This document shows positions 1 to 8,785 of a DNA stretch of 55,088 nucleotides, in pieces. The stretch covers positions 1 through 55,088 of the forward strand of contig NZ_JARANT010000004.1 of assembly GCF_029889805.1 (NCBI RefSeq), written 5' to 3'. The stretch comes from Halorubrum sp. Boch-26. GTDB taxonomy: Archaea > Halobacteriota > Halobacteria > Halobacteriales > Haloferacaceae. Under the pieces are notes generated by a model that saw only the letters and a list, made by a program, of their open reading frames with translations, did no database searches and was not told the origin of the DNA. The translations under genes and the position numbers were made by a program. Within the stretch, counting starts at the first letter, position 1. The number at the start of each line of letters is the position of its first letter.

Positions 1-959
1 TCCTGGTGGGCGAGCGACTCGCGAGCGGCCGAATCGATCGCGCCCCTCGATTCGGCCTCGACGTCGCGGACGTCGACGCCGGCGTCGACGCGGCCCGGAA
101 CGACGTTCGTCGCGTTCGGCGAGACGGAGAGCGAGCCGACGGTGCCGACCGCGGAGGCGCTCGACTCGTCGACGACCGCGTTCGCGGCCGCCTCCACGTC
201 GAGGACGAACTCGCTCGCGGCCGCGAGCGCGTCGGTCCGGTCGCCCATCGCGGTCGCGCCGGCGTGGTTCGCCTCGCCCTCGAGCGTCACGTCACAGTGA
301 GTGATCCCCGTGATCGTCGTCACGACGCCGGCGTCCGCGCCCGCTTCCTCTAAAACGGTGTCCTGCTCGACGTGGAGTTCGTAGAACGCCGCCCACGTCG
401 CGGGGTCGATCGCGTCGTCGCCGCGGTAGCCGATCCGGTCGAGCGCCTCGCCCAGCGTCTCCCCGTCGGCGTTCTCGTACCCGAGCGCCTCGTCGGCGTT
501 CGTCTCGCCGATCGCCACGCTCGACCCGAGGAGCCCGTTTCCGAACGTCGAACCCTCCTCCTCGGTGAAGCTGACGACGCCGACCGGGCGCGCCGGCTCG
601 ACGCCCGCTTCCCGCATCGCCCGCACCGCTTCCAGCGCGGCGTACGTCCCGAGCGGGCCGTCGAAAATTCCGCCTTCGGGGACGCTGTCGAGGTGGCTCC
701 CGCTCACGACGGGCGCGGCCGCGGGGTCCGCGGAGTCGGGGGTCCACGTGCCGATGACGTTTCCCACCTCGTCGACGGCGACGTCGAGGCCGGCCGCCTC
801 TAGCCGCTCCACGAGCCGGTCGCGGGCGGCTCTGTTCGCCTCGGTTCCGGTCCGGTTCGTTCGCCCGCGCCTCTCCGGGTCGTCGTACTCGACTCGACCG
901 AACGCCGCGTTCGCTTCCAGGTCCGCCCGGAGGCGATCGGCGTCGACTGACAGGTCCAT
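1..959 (-). CDS. Zn-dependent hydantoinase/carbamoylase-family amidase (M20 type), C-terminus beyond window
   Basis: Starts at the ATG at 959 and runs off the left edge, so about 319 N-terminal residues are visible of a family usually near 410. The metal site typical of N-carbamoyl-amino-acid hydrolases and allantoate amidohydrolases is present: GSHLDSVP (His89), IFDGPLG (Asp100), FTEEEGSTFG (Glu133-135) and ELHVEQ (His196), followed by the NHAGATAMGDRTDA segment that opens the lid/dimerisation domain. It should hydrolyse an N-carbamoyl or ureido amide in the cytoplasm. The exact substrate (carbamoyl amino acid, ureidoglycolate, allantoate) cannot be read from this part, and no pyrimidine or purine catabolism neighbour is in view. 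Confidence 0.85.
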   Translation of the reverse strand, partial: MDLSVDADRLRADLEANAAFGRVEYDDPERRGRTNRTGTEANRAARDRLVERLEAAGLDVAVDEVGNVIGTWTPDSADPAAAPVVSGSHLDSVPEGGIFDGPLGTYAALEAVRAMREAGVEPARPVGVVSFTEEEGSTFGNGLLGSSVAIGETNADEALGYENADGETLGEALDRIGYRGDDAIDPATWAAFYELHVEQDTVLEEAGADAGVVTTITGITHCDVTLEGEANHAGATAMGDRTDALAAASEFVLDVEAAANAVVDESSASAVGTVGSLSVSPNATNVVPGRVDAGVDVRDVEAESRGAIDSAARESLAHQ

Positions 960-1089
960 GCGCGGATCGGGGCGCTGCCGGACCAAAACGGTTCGTGGTC
1001 GGGGACGGCGGCGAGGGGGCGGCACGGGCGCGCCCAAACGCTCCGAACGGACCAAAGAGACTTATTGCGCCCGTGAGTGTGTTCGGCCG

Positions 1090-1302
1090 ATGTCCCCGAT
1101 ACTGCTGCAGGAGGCCTTGGCCGGCGGGATCGCCTTCCTGTTCGGTCTGCTGGCGCTGCTCGTACAGCTCGCCATCATCGTCTGGATCTACTCGGACGCG
1201 AAGCAGCGCAGCGACCAGCCCGCGTTCCTCTGGGCTATCGTCGCGTTCCTCGCGCCGCTGCTCGGCCTCGTGCTCTACTTCATTATCGGTCGGAACCGGT
1301 AG
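1090..1302 (+). CDS. Small two-helix membrane protein (PLDc_N-like)
   Basis: A 70-residue protein starting at the ATG at 1090. It has two hydrophobic segments: about residues 8-30, and about 44-65 ending in LYFIIGRNR. Between them lies WIYSDAKQR, a pattern seen in phospholipase D N-terminal-type (PLDc_N) small membrane domains, where a short hairpin sits in the membrane without an enzymatic domain. It is transcribed away from the amidase and converges on the antiporter gene, whose stop lies 4 bp beyond. The function is unknown; membrane anchoring or a partner role is inference. Confidence 0.7.
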   Translation: MSPILLQEALAGGIAFLFGLLALLVQLAIIVWIYSDAKQRSDQPAFLWAIVAFLAPLLGLVLYFIIGRNR

Positions 1303-1306
1303 GCGC

Positions 1307-2338
1307 TCACACCCCCCGCAGGAGGCTCGTTACTCCGACCGTCTCGGCGACCACCCACGCAACGAACAGCAGGTACGCCGCGAGCAGGACGTACGACTCG
1401 CGGCTCGTGAGCGACAGATCCGTCCGGAGCGCCGCGAACAGCAGGACCGTCGCCGCCGTGAGGACGCCGAACATCGGAACGGCCGTCGAGAAGTTCACCT
1501 CTACGCGGCCGACGATGAGCACGCCCAGCGGGATGGCGACGAGAAGGTCGAAGGTGTTCGACCCGAGCACGTTCCCGAGGCTCGTCGATCCGCGACCCTC
1601 CTGTGCGGTCCGGAGGCTCACCAGCGTGTCGGGGAGGCTCGTCGCCGCCGCGACGATCGTGACCCCCGCGAGGAACTCCGGGATCCCGAACGTCGTGCCG
1701 AGAGATTCGACGGACGCGACCAGCCGCTCGACGGTCACCACGATGACGAGCAGCCCGGCGGCGAGTCTGCCCCACTCCCTGCGGATGTCGACCCCGTCCC
1801 GGACCGTCTCGATGTCGGCGTCGCCGACGTCCTGATACTGGATGAATAAGTAGAGCCCGTACAGGGCCAGCGGGATGAGCGCGAGCGGCCGGGTCAGCTC
1901 TCCCGAGATCGTCTCCGCGGGGACCGGAACGTAGATGACCGCGAGCGAGAACGTCACGATCAGCGCCGCGACGGCGATCATGTAGAACTGCGCCTCCTTG
2001 TACACGATCGTCCGGCTGGACTCTAGGGGGCCGTCGGCGCCGAACCCCGACAGCGCGGGAATGACGAGCACGTTGAAGATGGCGGAACCGACGAGCGCGC
2101 CCACGCCCATATCGAAGACGCCGACGAGGGCGGTGACGAGCACGCTCACCAGCTCGGGAAAGCTCGACCCGACGGCGACGACGATCGACCCCTGTACGAC
2201 TGCCGGTAACCCGTAGTACGCCGAGAGCTTCTCCGCGGCCTCTTCGAGCCAGCCGCTGCCGATCCAGATGGCGGCGGTCGCGACGAGGATCACCGCGATG
2301 TCGATGATCGGAGAGTTCGGGAGGACGTCTCCGAGCAC
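1307..2338 (-). CDS. Calcium/sodium antiporter, CaCA superfamily (YrbG-like)
   Basis: A 343-residue polytopic membrane protein with about ten hydrophobic helices and the two alpha-repeats that define Ca2+/cation exchangers: GSSFPELVSVL near residues 57-67 and AATSLPDTLVSL near 230-242. The first keeps the canonical Glu (Glu62); the second has Asp in the equivalent place, which is common in this family. It should exchange Ca2+ (or another divalent cation) for Na+ or H+ across the cytoplasmic membrane. The reading frame opens with GTG at 2338, only 4 bp downstream of the malQ stop at 2343, so it may be co-transcribed with the glucan genes, although a functional link is not obvious. Confidence 0.88.
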   Translation of the reverse strand: MLGDVLPNSPIIDIAVILVATAAIWIGSGWLEEAAEKLSAYYGLPAVVQGSIVVAVGSSFPELVSVLVTALVGVFDMGVGALVGSAIFNVLVIPALSGFGADGPLESSRTIVYKEAQFYMIAVAALIVTFSLAVIYVPVPAETISGELTRPLALIPLALYGLYLFIQYQDVGDADIETVRDGVDIRREWGRLAAGLLVIVVTVERLVASVESLGTTFGIPEFLAGVTIVAAATSLPDTLVSLRTAQEGRGSTSLGNVLGSNTFDLLVAIPLGVLIVGRVEVNFSTAVPMFGVLTAATVLLFAALRTDLSLTSRESYVLLAAYLLFVAWVVAETVGVTSLLRGV

Positions 2339-2342
2339 CGGT

Positions 2343-3833
2343 TTACCTCACGTGTCGCCCGGCGAACTCCCACAGGCGGTCGGCGATGGCGTCGTCGAAC
2401 TGGTCCCGCGTCACGCGCCACTCCCAGTTGCCGTCGACGGTCCCGGGCTCGTTGAACCGCGACTCGCTGCCGAGCCCGAGCAGGTCCTGTACCGTCGTCA
2501 TCGCGAGCACCGCTTCCGAATCCCACACCTCGTCGATGATCTCCCACTCGACTCCGCGGTCGCCCTCGGCGCCGACGTTGTACCGGAAGCAGTCGCGCTG
2601 CCGCTCGGGGAGGTCCTCGAAGTAGCCGACCCACGTGTCCGTGTCGTGGGTCGACGTGTATCCGACGACGCCCTCGGGGTAGTGCATCGGCTGGTACTCG
2701 TTACCCTCCTGACACCAGTCGGCGTACTGCGGGACGCGCATCCCCGGGAAGCCGAACTCGGCCATCAGCTCGTCCATCGCCGGCTCCTCGAAGCCGAGGT
2801 CCTCGGCGATGAAGGGCGCCTGCCCCAGCTCGCGCTCGACCGTCTCGAACAGGTCACGCCCCGGGCCCTCCCGCCACTCGCCGGCGGCCGGGTCGTCGCG
2901 GTCGGCCGGGATCGCCCAGTACTTCACGAACCCGAGGAAGTGGTCGAGCCGCGCCACGTCGGCGAGGTCGAACAGCCGCCGGAACCGGGCGATCCACCAG
3001 TCGTAGTCGCGCTCGGCGAGCCGCTCCCAGTCGTAGACGGGGTTCCCCCAGCGCTGGCCGTCGTCGCCCGGATTCGGCGGGACGCCGGCAACCGCCGTGG
3101 GCCGGTTCGACCCGTCGAGACGAAACGCCTCCGGGTTCGCCCACACGTCCGCCGAGTCGAGCGCGACGTAGATCGGCACGTCGCCGACGATCGAGACGCC
3201 CTCCTCGGCCGCGACCGCGCGGAGCTCGCGCCACTGCCGGTCGAACGTCAACTGGACGAACTCGCGGAACCGGACCTCCGTCGCGTGTCGCTCGCGGGCC
3301 TCCGCGAGCGCCTCGGACTCGCGCGTCCGGAGCGGCTCCGGCCACTCGACCCACATCCCCTCGGGACGGGAGTCGGAGAGCGCCCGGAACAGCGCGTAGT
3401 CGGCGAGCCAGGGCTCGCGCTCGCGGAACGCGTCGAGCTCTGACGCCGCCCCCTCACCCGCTTCCGCGTCGAACCGCTCGAACGCGGTCCGCAACAGCGG
3501 CAGCTTGTACTCTCGTACCGCGCCGTAATCGACTCGGTCGTCGGGAAAGTCGGGGACGGGTTCGAGCTCGGACTCGTCGAGCCAGCCGTCGGCGACGAGC
3601 CCGTCGAGGTCGATCAGGAGCGGGTTGCCGGCGAACGCGGAAGGAGACTGGTACGGCGACTCCGCGGCGCCGTCCGTCGTCGGGCCGATCGGGCAGATCT
3701 GCCAGTGGTCGACGTCGCCGTCGCCGAGGAACGAGAGGAACGCCGCGGCGCCGTCGCCGAGGTCGCCGATCCCGTGTCGTCCCGGAAGCGAGGTGACGTG
3801 GCAGAACACGCCGTCGGAGCGATCGAATCGCAT
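2343..3833 (-). CDS. malQ: 4-alpha-glucanotransferase (amylomaltase, GH77)
   Basis: About 496 residues from the ATG at 3833; a GTG 21 bp upstream could add seven residues. It transfers alpha-1,4-glucan segments between oligosaccharides, releasing glucose from maltose or maltotriose. N-terminal landmarks are GVFCHVTSLPGRHGIGDLG and WQICPIGPT. Catalytic landmarks are VARLDHFLGF (nucleophile Asp297), IAEDLGFEEP (acid/base Glu344) and STHDTDTW (Asp397). The length matches bacterial-type MalQ. It is last in a run of three minus-strand glycosidase genes, about 50 bp downstream of the preceding one, consistent with one operon for processing maltodextrins or stored glucan. No secretion signal is present, so it acts in the cytoplasm. 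Confidence 0.93.
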   Translation of the reverse strand: MRFDRSDGVFCHVTSLPGRHGIGDLGDGAAAFLSFLGDGDVDHWQICPIGPTTDGAAESPYQSPSAFAGNPLLIDLDGLVADGWLDESELEPVPDFPDDRVDYGAVREYKLPLLRTAFERFDAEAGEGAASELDAFREREPWLADYALFRALSDSRPEGMWVEWPEPLRTRESEALAEARERHATEVRFREFVQLTFDRQWRELRAVAAEEGVSIVGDVPIYVALDSADVWANPEAFRLDGSNRPTAVAGVPPNPGDDGQRWGNPVYDWERLAERDYDWWIARFRRLFDLADVARLDHFLGFVKYWAIPADRDDPAAGEWREGPGRDLFETVERELGQAPFIAEDLGFEEPAMDELMAEFGFPGMRVPQYADWCQEGNEYQPMHYPEGVVGYTSTHDTDTWVGYFEDLPERQRDCFRYNVGAEGDRGVEWEIIDEVWDSEAVLAMTTVQDLLGLGSESRFNEPGTVDGNWEWRVTRDQFDDAIADRLWEFAGRHVR

Positions 3834-3884
3834 GCGTTCCCCTGCGACCGCCACCGACTCAAGCGTTGCGTCCGCGCCACCGAC

Positions 3885-6500
3885 TCAGTCGTCGCTCGGT
3901 CCGGCTCGCCACACGACCGCGTCCGCGGTTTCGAGCGTGATTGTCGCCGCGTCGTCCCCGGGCGCGGCGCTCGTGTCGGGCGCCGCGATCGCGACGCTCC
4001 AGTCGGCCGAATCGTCGACATTCAAGTCGTCGAGGACGCCCGTCGGCGACAGTTCGACCGGCGTTCCCTCGACGTTGCAGGCGACGAGCAGCGTTTCGTC
4101 GCCCTCCGGGTCGCGCCTGAGCGCCTGATACACCACGGTCCCCTCCGTCGGATGTCGGTAGCCGAACGCCTCGCCGCGCTCCGGTTCGACGTCCGCCCGG
4201 AGCCACGGCCGCGCCTGCCGGAACTCGCGGACGCGTCGGTCGAACGCGGTCCGCGCCTCGCCCTGATCGTCCTCCCACCGGTCCAGAACGAGGTACTCGG
4301 CCACGTCGGCGCTCCACGCGAACGAGAACTCTTTGAGGTCGACGGCGGTGATCCCCTCCGCGGCGGGGTCGGAGTCGCCGGCTCGCTGGTCGTCGTCTCT
4401 CGCCTCACTCGACAGCGGCGTCCCCTGCACGGACAGCAGCTCCGCGGTCAGGTCGAGGTCGTAGTCCGTCGCGTCGACGAGGGCCGCGAGCGTCGTAACG
4501 AACTCCTTCAGTTCCGCCCGCGTCTCGAATCCCAGCGCCTTCAGTCGGGCGAACGCGTCGTGATCGTCGTACGACACCTCGGGGACGTGCCAGTCGATCC
4601 ACGGCGCCTCCTCGGCGACGACCTTCACGTTCCACGTCGGATCGGTGTCGCGGACGAACCCCCACGGCGCGCGGTAGTTCGCGTGGAGGAAGTCCATCGG
4701 GACCCCCGGCATCGCGACGTGGAACCAGACGAGCGCGGCGGGGCTGTCGTACGCCTCGCGGATCGTCTCGGGCGGCGAGTCGGCGAGGTAGGGATTGATC
4801 GGCGCGCCGTCCCAGTCGTCGGTCACCTCGACCTGCGACCCGCGCCGGAGCGTGTCGTGGTTCGCGACGCCGGTGATCCACTGGCTCCCCGTCTCGCCGA
4901 CCTCGCGCATGCGCCACCACTTCGTCGCCCAGAAGGTGAGCAGCGCGGGCCTGTTGTGCGCGAACGTCACTGGCGACCACTGGAACGCGTGCGGATGCTG
5001 GTCGATCAGCGTTCGGTAGGTCGACGCCAGCTCCCAGTCTTCCCGCGGCCACGGCCGCCCGTCCTCGTAGATCATCCACGGGCGGAACTCGGTCCCGGCG
5101 ACCTCGTGGACCACGCGATCCATCTCCGCGAGGAACGCGTCGTCGTGGACCTGTTCGCCCGTCTCCTCGTCGTGGTAGGTGAAGTCCTGCGCGCCGTCGA
5201 TCCGGATCCCGTCGGCGCCGAAGTTCGCCTTGCGCCGATGGAGTTCGAGCAAGATGGCCCGGACGACGGGCTGCCGGTAGTTCAGGTGAAGCCCGTACAT
5301 CCCCGGCCCCTCGAAGAAGGGGTCGGGGAGGAGTTCGGCCGCCCCCGCGTCCGCGTGTCCGAGCGCCACGTCGAAGACGACCCGGATCGGGTCGGGCATC
5401 GCGTGGCAGGCGGCGATGAAGTCGACGAGCTCGTCGGGCCGCCCCGTCTCCAGAATCGCGGGGTTCGCGGCCCCGAGCCCGCTCACTACCACGTCGTACC
5501 CCCAGTTGGTCTGATCGGGGCGCTCGGCGCCGACGGTCACGCGCTCCGCGTCGCGCTCGCGCTCCATTGCGTCGTCGGGCGTCTCGCCGCCGACCCCGCC
5601 GGGGCGCCAGTACCACTGTCGCCCGTACGCCTGCGTGAGCGGCTCGACCGGCATGAGCTGGACCGCGTCGTAGCCGGCGTAGTTGCGCTCGTGGGGCGCG
5701 AGCGGGTCGCCGGCGCGGAGCTTCTCCCCGATCGCTTCGAACCGCTCCGCGAGCGCCGCGAGCGATCCGCGCCCGGTCGACGTGCCGGGGTGGACCTCCA
5801 GCATGCTCGTCGCGGTGTCGACCCGCGGGAGCCCGTCGTCCGCCGTCGTCGGGAGCGCCTCGCCGTCGGTCCCGAGCGACGCGAAGTGGTCGCGGTCGGG
5901 TCGCGTCGCGTCGAGGCGCGGCCAGTCGTACGCCTCGGCGGGGGCGAACGCCCCGAACGGGAGCGAGTACGCGAGGGGGTCGCGAACCGTCTCCCACTCG
6001 CCGTCGCCGTCTGGTCTCCGGTACGCCAGCTGATACAGCGCGCCGAGCCGATCGCGGGTTCCGACCGGGATCCCCTCGACGGCGACCCAGTGGAACTCGC
6101 CGTCGCGCTCGACCGGGAGCCGGTCGACACGGAACGCGGCCTCGCGGAGGTCGTCGCGGCCGGGGTCGACGGAACCCTTCCCGTCGTCATTACCGTCGCC
6201 GGAGAGGGGTGTGAACAGCTCCAGCCGTACGTCGTCGGCGGGGACGCCGGCGTCGACGAGATCGGGTGTCCAGAAGCCGAAGGCGACGCCCTCGGGCGGG
6301 TCGGTCGCCGGATCCGCGCCCTCGCCCCGGATCGGGTCGGCGCCGAGCCGCTCGGCGATCGATCTGGCCGCCTCGAACCGATCCGCTGCCGCGTCTCGGT
6401 CCGCCTGCGCTCGCTCGACGAGCGCGGCGGTTCGATCCGGGAGGACTTCCGGCGATCGATCGTCGGGACCGTCTCCGTCGTCGCCGGGTCCCCCGCTCAT
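3885..6500 (-). CDS. GH13 glycoside hydrolase resembling glucosylglycerol hydrolase
   Basis: 871 residues. A poorly conserved charged N-terminal region (about 1-70) is followed by a beta-domain starting near FGFWTPDLVDAG and then a GH13 barrel. The signatures are unusual but complete: FDVALGHAD (region I), GIRIDGAQDF with nucleophile Asp435, MIYEDGRPW with acid/base Glu479, and VANHDTL with Asp549. Overall length, the LEVHPGT motif near residue 245 and the YDAVQLMPVEPLTQ motif recall cyanobacterial glucosylglycerol hydrolases (GghA) rather than amylases; this is recognition from memory, not an alignment. The start ATG overlaps the stop of the upstream GH13 gene by 4 bp (ATGA), implying translational coupling. 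It may alternatively act on another alpha-glucoside such as sucrose or glucosylglycerate. Confidence 0.72.
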   Translation of the reverse strand: MSGGPGDDGDGPDDRSPEVLPDRTAALVERAQADRDAAADRFEAARSIAERLGADPIRGEGADPATDPPEGVAFGFWTPDLVDAGVPADDVRLELFTPLSGDGNDDGKGSVDPGRDDLREAAFRVDRLPVERDGEFHWVAVEGIPVGTRDRLGALYQLAYRRPDGDGEWETVRDPLAYSLPFGAFAPAEAYDWPRLDATRPDRDHFASLGTDGEALPTTADDGLPRVDTATSMLEVHPGTSTGRGSLAALAERFEAIGEKLRAGDPLAPHERNYAGYDAVQLMPVEPLTQAYGRQWYWRPGGVGGETPDDAMERERDAERVTVGAERPDQTNWGYDVVVSGLGAANPAILETGRPDELVDFIAACHAMPDPIRVVFDVALGHADAGAAELLPDPFFEGPGMYGLHLNYRQPVVRAILLELHRRKANFGADGIRIDGAQDFTYHDEETGEQVHDDAFLAEMDRVVHEVAGTEFRPWMIYEDGRPWPREDWELASTYRTLIDQHPHAFQWSPVTFAHNRPALLTFWATKWWRMREVGETGSQWITGVANHDTLRRGSQVEVTDDWDGAPINPYLADSPPETIREAYDSPAALVWFHVAMPGVPMDFLHANYRAPWGFVRDTDPTWNVKVVAEEAPWIDWHVPEVSYDDHDAFARLKALGFETRAELKEFVTTLAALVDATDYDLDLTAELLSVQGTPLSSEARDDDQRAGDSDPAAEGITAVDLKEFSFAWSADVAEYLVLDRWEDDQGEARTAFDRRVREFRQARPWLRADVEPERGEAFGYRHPTEGTVVYQALRRDPEGDETLLVACNVEGTPVELSPTGVLDDLNVDDSADWSVAIAAPDTSAAPGDDAATITLETADAVVWRAGPSDD

Positions 6501-8674
6501 TCGTCGGGCTCCCGGACGACTGCGACCTCGTCGACGCGGATCCGCTCGGTGCCCTCGCCGTCGGCGACGACGCAGGGCTCGCCGGTGACCAGATCGCGGT
6601 CCGCGTGGTCGGGGTCGACCGCGACGCTCGCCGTCTCGGGCGCGAAGTTGAGGACGACGATCAGCGACTCCGCGCCGTCGCTCCGGCGGAACGCGACCAC
6701 GTCGTCGGGGTGGATGTTCCCGCTGGCGACGATCGGGCGCTCGTCGAGGTCGCCGCTGGCGACGTGGTACCCGACGCGCTCTAAGTCGCCTTCGGGGCCG
6801 AGTGCCGGGTGATCGGCGCGGGTCGCGAGCAGGCGCTCGTAGCGCTCGCGGACCTCCTCACGCGCGTGGTCCCACGCGATCGCGTCGCGGCGGCCGCGCT
6901 GGCCGATCTCCTGGCCGGCGTACACCATCGGCACGCCGGGCAGCGTCATGGTTGCGGCGCCGGCGGCGGCCGCGGCGGCGTCCCCACACTCGACGCGGTA
7001 CCGCGTCTCGTCGTGGTTCTCGATGTACTGGAGGAAGCCGGCGTGGTCGGGGAAGCCGATCTCCGCGCGCTGGTCGATCGCGTCCAACACGGAGGCGGCC
7101 GGCTCGGCGCCGCGGCCGACCTGCCGGAGCTGGAAGTACAGTGTCGCGTCGAAGTGGATGTCGAACATCCCCTCGTGGAAGCCGGGGATGTACGGGATCG
7201 TCTCGTCCATCAGCAGGAACTCGCGATCGATGTCTTTCACCCGGTCGCGGAGCTCGCGCCAGAACGAGTCGGGCACGGCCCACGCCATGTCGCAGCGGAA
7301 CCCGTCCACGAGCGGCGCCCACTCGTCGATCACGTCGAGCAGGAACCGCCGCACGTCGAGGTTCGCGTGGTTCAGGTTCGCGATGAGCTCCCAGTCGAAG
7401 TACGTCCCCGGCTCGCCCGACTCCTGCCACTCGAAGCGATCGCGGAACGGGGAGTCGGGGTTCCGATAGGCGTCCTCGAACCACTCGTGGTCGCGGGCGG
7501 TGTGGTTGGCGACGAAGTCGAACAGCACGCGCATCCCGTGGTCGTGGGCGGTCTCGACGAGCGCCTCGTAGTCGTCGCGGTCGCCGAGGTCGTCGGCCAC
7601 GTCGAAGAAGTCGACGATGTTGTAGCCGTGCGGCTTCCCGTCGTGCCCGAGAACGGGCGTGAGCCACAACGTGTCGACGCCGAGGTCGGCGATCGTCGGG
7701 ATCCGATCCGCGATGGCCTCGAACGCTTCCCCCTCGTCGGCGTCGGCGAACGTCCGAACGTACACCTCGTAGACGGTCGCGTCAGTCGTCCACTCGGGCG
7801 GCTGGTTGAGCCGGACGGTCTCGAAGGCGAGCCCGTCGGCGCCGGTCGGGGCCGTCAGGTCCGGATCGCTCACCTCGTCCGCGTCCGCGGCCGCGAGGTC
7901 GCTCCGTTCGGTCCGCTCGACCGCGATCGCGTCGGCGACGCTTACCCGCTGTTCGCGCCCCGGCTCGCGGGCGACGGCGACCCCGTGGACGCGCAGCCGG
8001 TCGGGGACGGCGTCGGCCGGGATCCGGAGCGCGCGTCCGTCGTCGGTCGTGCTGAGCGCGTCCCGCGGGTTTCGCCGTCCCTCCGCGACCGCCTCCTCGA
8101 CGTCGCGGTCGTCGACGACGAAGGTGACCGCGAGATCGGACGCATCGAGGGTGGACTCGGGGTTCGGCGTCGGCGTCGCCCGGACGATGACTTCGGCGCG
8201 CTCGCCGCCGCCGCTTCCGGCGCCCTCGCCGCCGCCGCTTCCGGCGCCCTCGCCGCCGTTCGCCTCGCGATCTCCGTCTTCTCGCGCCTCCTCGACGGTC
8301 GCGTCCAGTCGGACGCGCGGTCGGCCGACGCCCTCGCGGGCGCGCTCCGCGCCGTAGTCGATCTCGGCGTGATCCGCGTCGCGGTCGCGGATCGCCGTGC
8401 CGCTGCCACCGGCGACGTCCGCGCCCTCGTAGCTCGCCGCGAAGGCGCGGACCGTGAGGAGGTGATCGCTGTCGGGCGCGTCGAGGCCGAGCCGGTACCG
8501 GCCGGGGACGTCAGGCGTGAACGCCGTCACGGACTCTTCGCCGACGGTCGCCTCGCTGTCCGGCGGCGCGTCGGCGACGCGCCACTCGTACGCCGCTTCC
8601 GGGTCCGGGTCCCGCGGTGCCAGCTGGGTCGACTCCCCAGTCGAGAGGAATCGGGGGGGTCCAGGGTGATGCAT
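6497..8674 (-). CDS. Alpha-amylase family protein (GH13), cytoplasmic cyclomaltodextrinase/neopullulanase-like
   Basis: 725 residues. An N-terminal Ig/PKD-like beta region (about 1-80) and a linker-rich region with a Gly-Ser-Glu repeat (about 140-160) precede the catalytic barrel from about 285. All four GH13 regions are intact: FDFVANHTARDH, GFRCDMAW (nucleophile Asp462), LMDETIP (acid/base Glu491) and IENHDETR (Asp555). The C-terminal beta-domain ends near VAVVREPDE. No signal peptide is visible, so it should cleave alpha-1,4 linkages in cytoplasmic maltodextrins or glycogen-like glucan. It is the first gene of the glucan operon on this strand and is divergently transcribed from the GH15 gene across a 111-bp promoter region. 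Confidence 0.88.
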   Translation of the reverse strand: MHHPGPPRFLSTGESTQLAPRDPDPEAAYEWRVADAPPDSEATVGEESVTAFTPDVPGRYRLGLDAPDSDHLLTVRAFAASYEGADVAGGSGTAIRDRDADHAEIDYGAERAREGVGRPRVRLDATVEEAREDGDREANGGEGAGSGGGEGAGSGGGERAEVIVRATPTPNPESTLDASDLAVTFVVDDRDVEEAVAEGRRNPRDALSTTDDGRALRIPADAVPDRLRVHGVAVAREPGREQRVSVADAIAVERTERSDLAAADADEVSDPDLTAPTGADGLAFETVRLNQPPEWTTDATVYEVYVRTFADADEGEAFEAIADRIPTIADLGVDTLWLTPVLGHDGKPHGYNIVDFFDVADDLGDRDDYEALVETAHDHGMRVLFDFVANHTARDHEWFEDAYRNPDSPFRDRFEWQESGEPGTYFDWELIANLNHANLDVRRFLLDVIDEWAPLVDGFRCDMAWAVPDSFWRELRDRVKDIDREFLLMDETIPYIPGFHEGMFDIHFDATLYFQLRQVGRGAEPAASVLDAIDQRAEIGFPDHAGFLQYIENHDETRYRVECGDAAAAAAGAATMTLPGVPMVYAGQEIGQRGRRDAIAWDHAREEVRERYERLLATRADHPALGPEGDLERVGYHVASGDLDERPIVASGNIHPDDVVAFRRSDGAESLIVVLNFAPETASVAVDPDHADRDLVTGEPCVVADGEGTERIRVDEVAVVREPDE
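8201..8248. repeat. Two perfect 24-bp tandem repeats inside the GH13 gene
   Basis: The unit beginning CTCGCCGCCGCCGC occurs at 8201-8224 and 8225-8248, with a third partial copy from 8249. On the coding (minus) strand it encodes the eight-residue unit GAGSGGGE in a flexible linker between the N-terminal beta region and the catalytic part. Because the unit is a multiple of three, copy number can vary without breaking the frame. Confidence 0.85.
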
Positions 8675-8698
8675 GGGGAACCCATCGGCGCCCGGGGT

Positions 8699-8709
8699 CT
8701 TTGTTATTG
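8699..8709 (-). promoter_or_regulatory. Candidate TATA element for the minus-strand glucan operon
   Basis: On the minus strand the sequence reads CAATAACAAAG, an AT-rich island in GC-rich surroundings, centred about 30 bp upstream of the GH13 start at 8674. That spacing places transcription start at or next to the start codon, as expected for a leaderless haloarchaeal mRNA. Confidence 0.4.
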
Positions 8710-8755
8710 CTCTTCGACCATTTCAGTAGCATCGAGCGGTCGCCTCGTTCGTCAA

Positions 8756-8764
8756 GGCTTTTAC
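8756..8764 (+). promoter_or_regulatory. Candidate TATA element for the GH15 gene
   Basis: GGCTTTTAC lies about 25 bp upstream of the ATG at 8786, in the 111-bp region shared with the divergent glucan operon. The spacing predicts a leaderless transcript. A shared regulator acting on both directions is plausible, but no clear operator palindrome was seen. Confidence 0.45.
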
Positions 8765-8785
8765 CGAGGGAATCGCAGGGCGATT

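Noticed and set aside
3705-6812. A 1035-residue plus-strand frame
   Set aside because: Antisense shadow of the two GH13/GH77 genes; Arg/Val/Pro-rich translation without domains.
6809-8785. Plus-strand extension of the GH15 frame to 6809
   Set aside because: The upstream part is antisense to a GH13 gene with complete motifs; the promoter and family N-terminus fix the start at 8786.
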